From: Caldifarciminota bacterium
Lineage (GTDB): Bacteria > Hydrothermota > Tepidihabitantia > Tepidihabitantales > Tepidihabitantaceae
Reading direction: 5' to 3'
Assembly: GCA_903908785.1 (NCBI GenBank)
Contig: CAIVTL010000684.1
Coordinates: 1 to 8,249 of the forward strand
Length of the DNA: 8,249 bases
Positions 6,127-8,249 of this stretch are shown piece after piece. The number at the start of each line of letters is the position of its first letter. Position 1 is the stretch's first letter. Both the position numbers and the translations under genes were made by a program. The notes below the pieces were generated by a model, which searched no databases, was not told the origin of the DNA, and saw nothing but the letters and a program-made list of their open reading frames with translations.

Positions 6127-7374
6127 ATGCGCCGACTGGCCTATGTCGTGCTGTGGCTTTTCGTACTCCTCATCCCCGTTGAAAACACGGTTCTGCTTGG
6201 TGGCGTGACGCTCCTCCGGCTTGTCGGTGTCGCGGGTTTCGCCATCGGTCTATTCGCGTTACTGTCGGATAGACAGGTCAGACCACTGCGCCGTGTTCAT
6301 GCGTGGATGCTGCTTTTCACGGTCACAGTTGCTGCTAGCTACTCCTGGAGCATGGCGCCGGGCGCCACCCTCAGTCGCATCTTCACATATTTACAGCTCT
6401 TGGGCATGACTTGGTTGATTTGGGAGTTTGGCGGGCAAAAGAAGAGGCAGTTGGGTCTGCTCCGGGCATATGTTGCAGGTTCCGTGGTGAGTGCTTTGGG
6501 CACCATCGCACAATACCTCCTTAAGAGATCAGACTCACCCCAAGGAATTCATCGCTTTGCCGCGAGCGGATTCGATTTCAACTATCTGGCCGTGACCTTG
6601 GCGCTGTGTGTACCAATCGCATGGTACCTCTATGTTCACGACCGACGGCCCTTTGCCCGCTGGATTTACGGCGCTACGTTGCCAATGATTTCCTTCGCGA
6701 TAATCCTGACCGGCTCGCGAACCGGGCTGCTTGCACTTTTGTCCGGACTGCTGTTTGTACCGCTGAGTTCTGCCAGGCTCGATCTTCGTCGAGTCATGGC
6801 GTCGATTTTCGTACTGCTGGCTTGTGCCTACGCCGTCGTCAGACTGACTCCTGCGTCATCGCTAGAGCGTTTGTCAACTATCCCTGCTGAGGTCACGCGC
6901 GGAACGATGTCCGGTCGCAGAGAGATATGGCGCGAAGGACTGGCGTTTGCCCGGGACCATCTTCTCTTGGGGGCTGGAGCGGGAGCCTACAAAGAGGTGT
7001 CGAGATGGGGAGATGTCGCGCATAATACTTTTCTGGCAGTGCTGGATGAGGAGGGCATCGTCGGGCTCGTGTTCTTCTGCGGCATCCTGATTGTTTTGCT
7101 CCGCATGGTGACAAGAATGCCGCCGCTCGAACGGAATCTCTGGCTCGTGCTTCTATTGACTTGGGGGCTCGGCGCGTCCGGTCTCTCGTGGGAATACCAG
7201 AAGACCACCTGGTTCATCTTCGCGATGGCAGCGGCCCAAAGCGCACTGCTTGGGGTTCGAAAGCGCACGATAGGCGTCCCTGACCTCCGGTCCACTCGTT
7301 ACGCCGGCGATGTGCGTCATGGCCCGGCAGGGAACCGCGCTCCTGATTCGCGGCCCGGGGAGGACGTCTCATGA
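6127..7374 (+). CDS. O-antigen ligase / polymerase-like membrane protein (Wzy_C, WaaL type)
   Basis: A 415-residue, very hydrophobic protein with about 10-12 predicted membrane helices; clear ones lie near residues 5-19, 24-45, 58-75, 85-100, 112-130, 150-169, 180-195, 198-213, 223-240, 309-328, 337-352 and 361-376. The family signature follows the usual order: TGSRTGLLAL (195-204), then a periplasmic loop with MSGRREIWREGL (261-272), LLGAGAGAYKE (280-290), VAHNTFLAVLDEEGIVGL (297-314; H299 matches the conserved His of the ligase loop). Proteins of this family join lipid-linked glycan units: WaaL ligases attach glycan to lipid A core, Wzy polymerases lengthen the chain, and some act on other acceptors. 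Sequence alone does not separate these roles here, so the gene is left unnamed. The charged C-terminal tail (about 378-415) is cytoplasmic by inference. Its stop overlaps the ATG of the small ORF at 7371. Confidence 0.9.
   Translation: MRRLAYVVLWLFVLLIPVENTVLLGGVTLLRLVGVAGFAIGLFALLSDRQVRPLRRVHAWMLLFTVTVAASYSWSMAPGATLSRIFTYLQLLGMTWLIWEFGGQKKRQLGLLRAYVAGSVVSALGTIAQYLLKRSDSPQGIHRFAASGFDFNYLAVTLALCVPIAWYLYVHDRRPFARWIYGATLPMISFAIILTGSRTGLLALLSGLLFVPLSSARLDLRRVMASIFVLLACAYAVVRLTPASSLERLSTIPAEVTRGTMSGRREIWREGLAFARDHLLLGAGAGAYKEVSRWGDVAHNTFLAVLDEEGIVGLVFFCGILIVLLRMVTRMPPLERNLWLVLLLTWGLGASGLSWEYQKTTWFIFAMAAAQSALLGVRKRTIGVPDLRSTRYAGDVRHGPAGNRAPDSRPGEDVS
7357..7363 (+). promoter_or_regulatory. Strong Shine-Dalgarno (GGGGAGG) before the small ORF at 7371
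   Basis: GGGGAGG lies 7 nt before the ATG at 7371. It is the strongest ribosome-binding site seen in the window. It serves a 17-codon frame, whereas the GT4 ATG at 7422 has only a weak GTGAG 4 nt upstream. Confidence 0.6.
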
Positions 7375-7421
7375 TACCTGTGTCTTCTGCTGAAAACGTA
7401 AGTCACTTTTCAGTGAGTTAG
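7371..7421 (+). CDS. 16-residue minicistron or leader frame, coupled to the GT4 gene
   Basis: ATG at 7371 overlaps the stop of the membrane protein gene (ATGA). The frame encodes MIPVSSAENVSHFSVS and ends in TAG at 7419-7421. The next codon, in the same frame, is the ATG of the GT4 gene (TAG-ATG). With GGGGAGG 7 nt upstream it is well placed for translation. Two readings fit. It may be a minicistron that delivers ribosomes to the poorly led GT4 start. Or an original N-terminal extension was cut by a nonsense change, with restart at 7422. The peptide has no recognisable domain. Confidence 0.45.
   Translation: MIPVSSAENVSHFSVS
7403..7416 (+). other. Short hairpin overlapping the GT4 ribosome-binding site
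   Basis: TCACT (7403-7407) pairs with AGTGA (7412-7416) around a TTTC loop. The right arm covers most of the GTGAG that serves the ATG at 7422. A 5-bp stem is weak and could be chance, but translation of the small ORF would open it. Confidence 0.25.
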
Positions 7422-8249
7422 ATGAAGCGAATTCGAGTTCTGCACGTAGTGGGGGAGTTTGGCCTAGGAGGAGGTGAGACCGTTCTGTTTGAGCTGGTCG
7501 AGCGCATGGACCGCAGTGTATTCGACGTCTTTGTGTGCTCGCTCTGGCCGCCTATCCACTTGACGCCGCGTATCGAGGCGGTGGGAAATCGACTCGTGCC
7601 CATCTGCAGGCGGCATCGGTACGATCTCTCGATCGTTCCCCGGTTGGGGACGTTCATTGCCCGGCAACACGTAGACATCGTTCACACGTGGATGGGTGCC
7701 GCCAACATCTGGGGACGACTGGCCGCCCTCTGGGGGCGCGCTCCTGTAACTCTCACGGCCGAGCATGGCATGTGGTCCAATAGGGATCCTCTGCACCGGA
7801 CGCTTGAGAGACTGCTGTTGCCACTGGCCGACCGCATTGTAGTTGTCTCAAAGGGAGTAGAGGACTCCTACTGCAGTGCCGTTCCCACGTCGCGCAGTAA
7901 GTGCAGTTTGATCTACAACGGCGTGGACCTTGAGCGATTTGACCGCAGCCGCCTGCGGGCGGAGTCACAGTCCGCGGCCGGGAAGTACGGTCTGGAAGAC
8001 AAACATCCTATCATTGGCACGGTCGCCAACTACCGGTGGGAGAAAGACTACCCCAACTTCCTGGCGGCCGCCAAGATCATCTCTCGGGAATACCCCGAGG
8101 CTCATTTTGTGGCAGTGGGCTATGGTAAGCTCAGGCCCGAGATAGAGCGAACGATCCAGGAACTGGGGCTCGAGGGCAAGGTCACGCTCACCGGCGCTGT
8201 TGACCGCCCGGAGTGGGTCGCGACGCTCTTCGATGTGTTTGTGCTTGCC
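7422..8249 (+). CDS. GT-B glycosyltransferase, GT4 type, N-terminal part (3' end outside window)
   Basis: 276 codons are open to the last base with no stop, so the gene continues beyond the window. The protein starts with IRVLHVVGEFGLGGGETVLF (4-23), the first strand and Gly-rich loop typical of GT4 N-terminal lobes (G-L-G-G-x-E). It continues with DIVHTWMGAANIWGRLAA (85-102), LTAEHG (111-116), DRIVVVSKGVEDSY (137-150) and YNGVDLERF (165-173), the standard link into the donor lobe. Within that lobe, IIGTVANYRWEKDY (197-210) carries the usual R and K (R205, K208), and HFVAVGYG (228-235), VTLTGAVDR (254-262) and VFVLA (272-276) follow. The E-x7-E motif should lie just past the edge. It is a second, distinct GT4 enzyme and probably adds another sugar to the same glycan. 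Its own ribosome-binding site is weak and the small ORF at 7371-7421 abuts it. Confidence 0.9.
   Translation, partial: MKRIRVLHVVGEFGLGGGETVLFELVERMDRSVFDVFVCSLWPPIHLTPRIEAVGNRLVPICRRHRYDLSIVPRLGTFIARQHVDIVHTWMGAANIWGRLAALWGRAPVTLTAEHGMWSNRDPLHRTLERLLLPLADRIVVVSKGVEDSYCSAVPTSRSKCSLIYNGVDLERFDRSRLRAESQSAAGKYGLEDKHPIIGTVANYRWEKDYPNFLAAAKIISREYPEAHFVAVGYGKLRPEIERTIQELGLEGKVTLTGAVDRPEWVATLFDVFVLA

Noticed and set aside
6353..6367. 15-nt perfect palindrome (TGGCGCC-G-GGCGCCA)
   Set aside because: It falls wholly within membrane-protein codons for Met-Ala-Pro-Gly-Ala-Thr in GC-rich DNA, and is best explained by codon choice.

Overview
The window is a dense, one-directional block of a polysaccharide biosynthesis locus (exopolysaccharide, capsule or O-antigen type). 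Every supported gene is on the + strand. In order, it holds the C-terminal part of a family 2 glycosyltransferase (GT2), a two-lobed GNAT acyltransferase, a polysaccharide deacetylase (CE4/NodB type), a SAM-dependent methyltransferase, a broken GT2 remnant, an intact GT2, a GT-B (GT4-type) glycosyltransferase, an O-antigen ligase/polymerase-type membrane protein, and the N-terminal two thirds of a second GT4-type glycosyltransferase. The last gene runs off the right edge and the first runs off the left edge.

The source is a bacterium of moderately high GC with compact, co-directional genes, frequent GTG starts and ATGA/GTGA stop-start overlaps. No rRNA, tRNA or lineage-specific marker is present, so I cannot name a phylum. 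No promoter, intrinsic terminator with a U-tract, insertion sequence, CRISPR array or RNA gene was seen. The longest stretch without an intact gene (3651-3932) is filled by the GT2 remnant.

The genes fit one job. The glycosyltransferases build a repeat-unit glycan on a carrier lipid at the inner face of the membrane. The GNAT protein, deacetylase and methyltransferase probably decorate or trim the sugars. The multi-spanning ligase/polymerase protein probably joins or transfers finished units. Flippase, initiating transferase and chain-length genes are not in the window and may lie outside it.

The less ordinary signals lie in the junctions. One is a frameshifted GT2 remnant bracketed by a 12-nt direct repeat and containing a perfect hairpin. 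Another is a 34-codon ORF that overlaps both neighbours by stop-start fusion (558-659). A third is a 17-codon ORF (7371-7421) with the best Shine-Dalgarno in the window; it ends in an amber codon directly before, and in frame with, the next gene's ATG. These suggest gene turnover and translational coupling in a fast-evolving glycan locus. I saw no clear evidence of an entirely new system.
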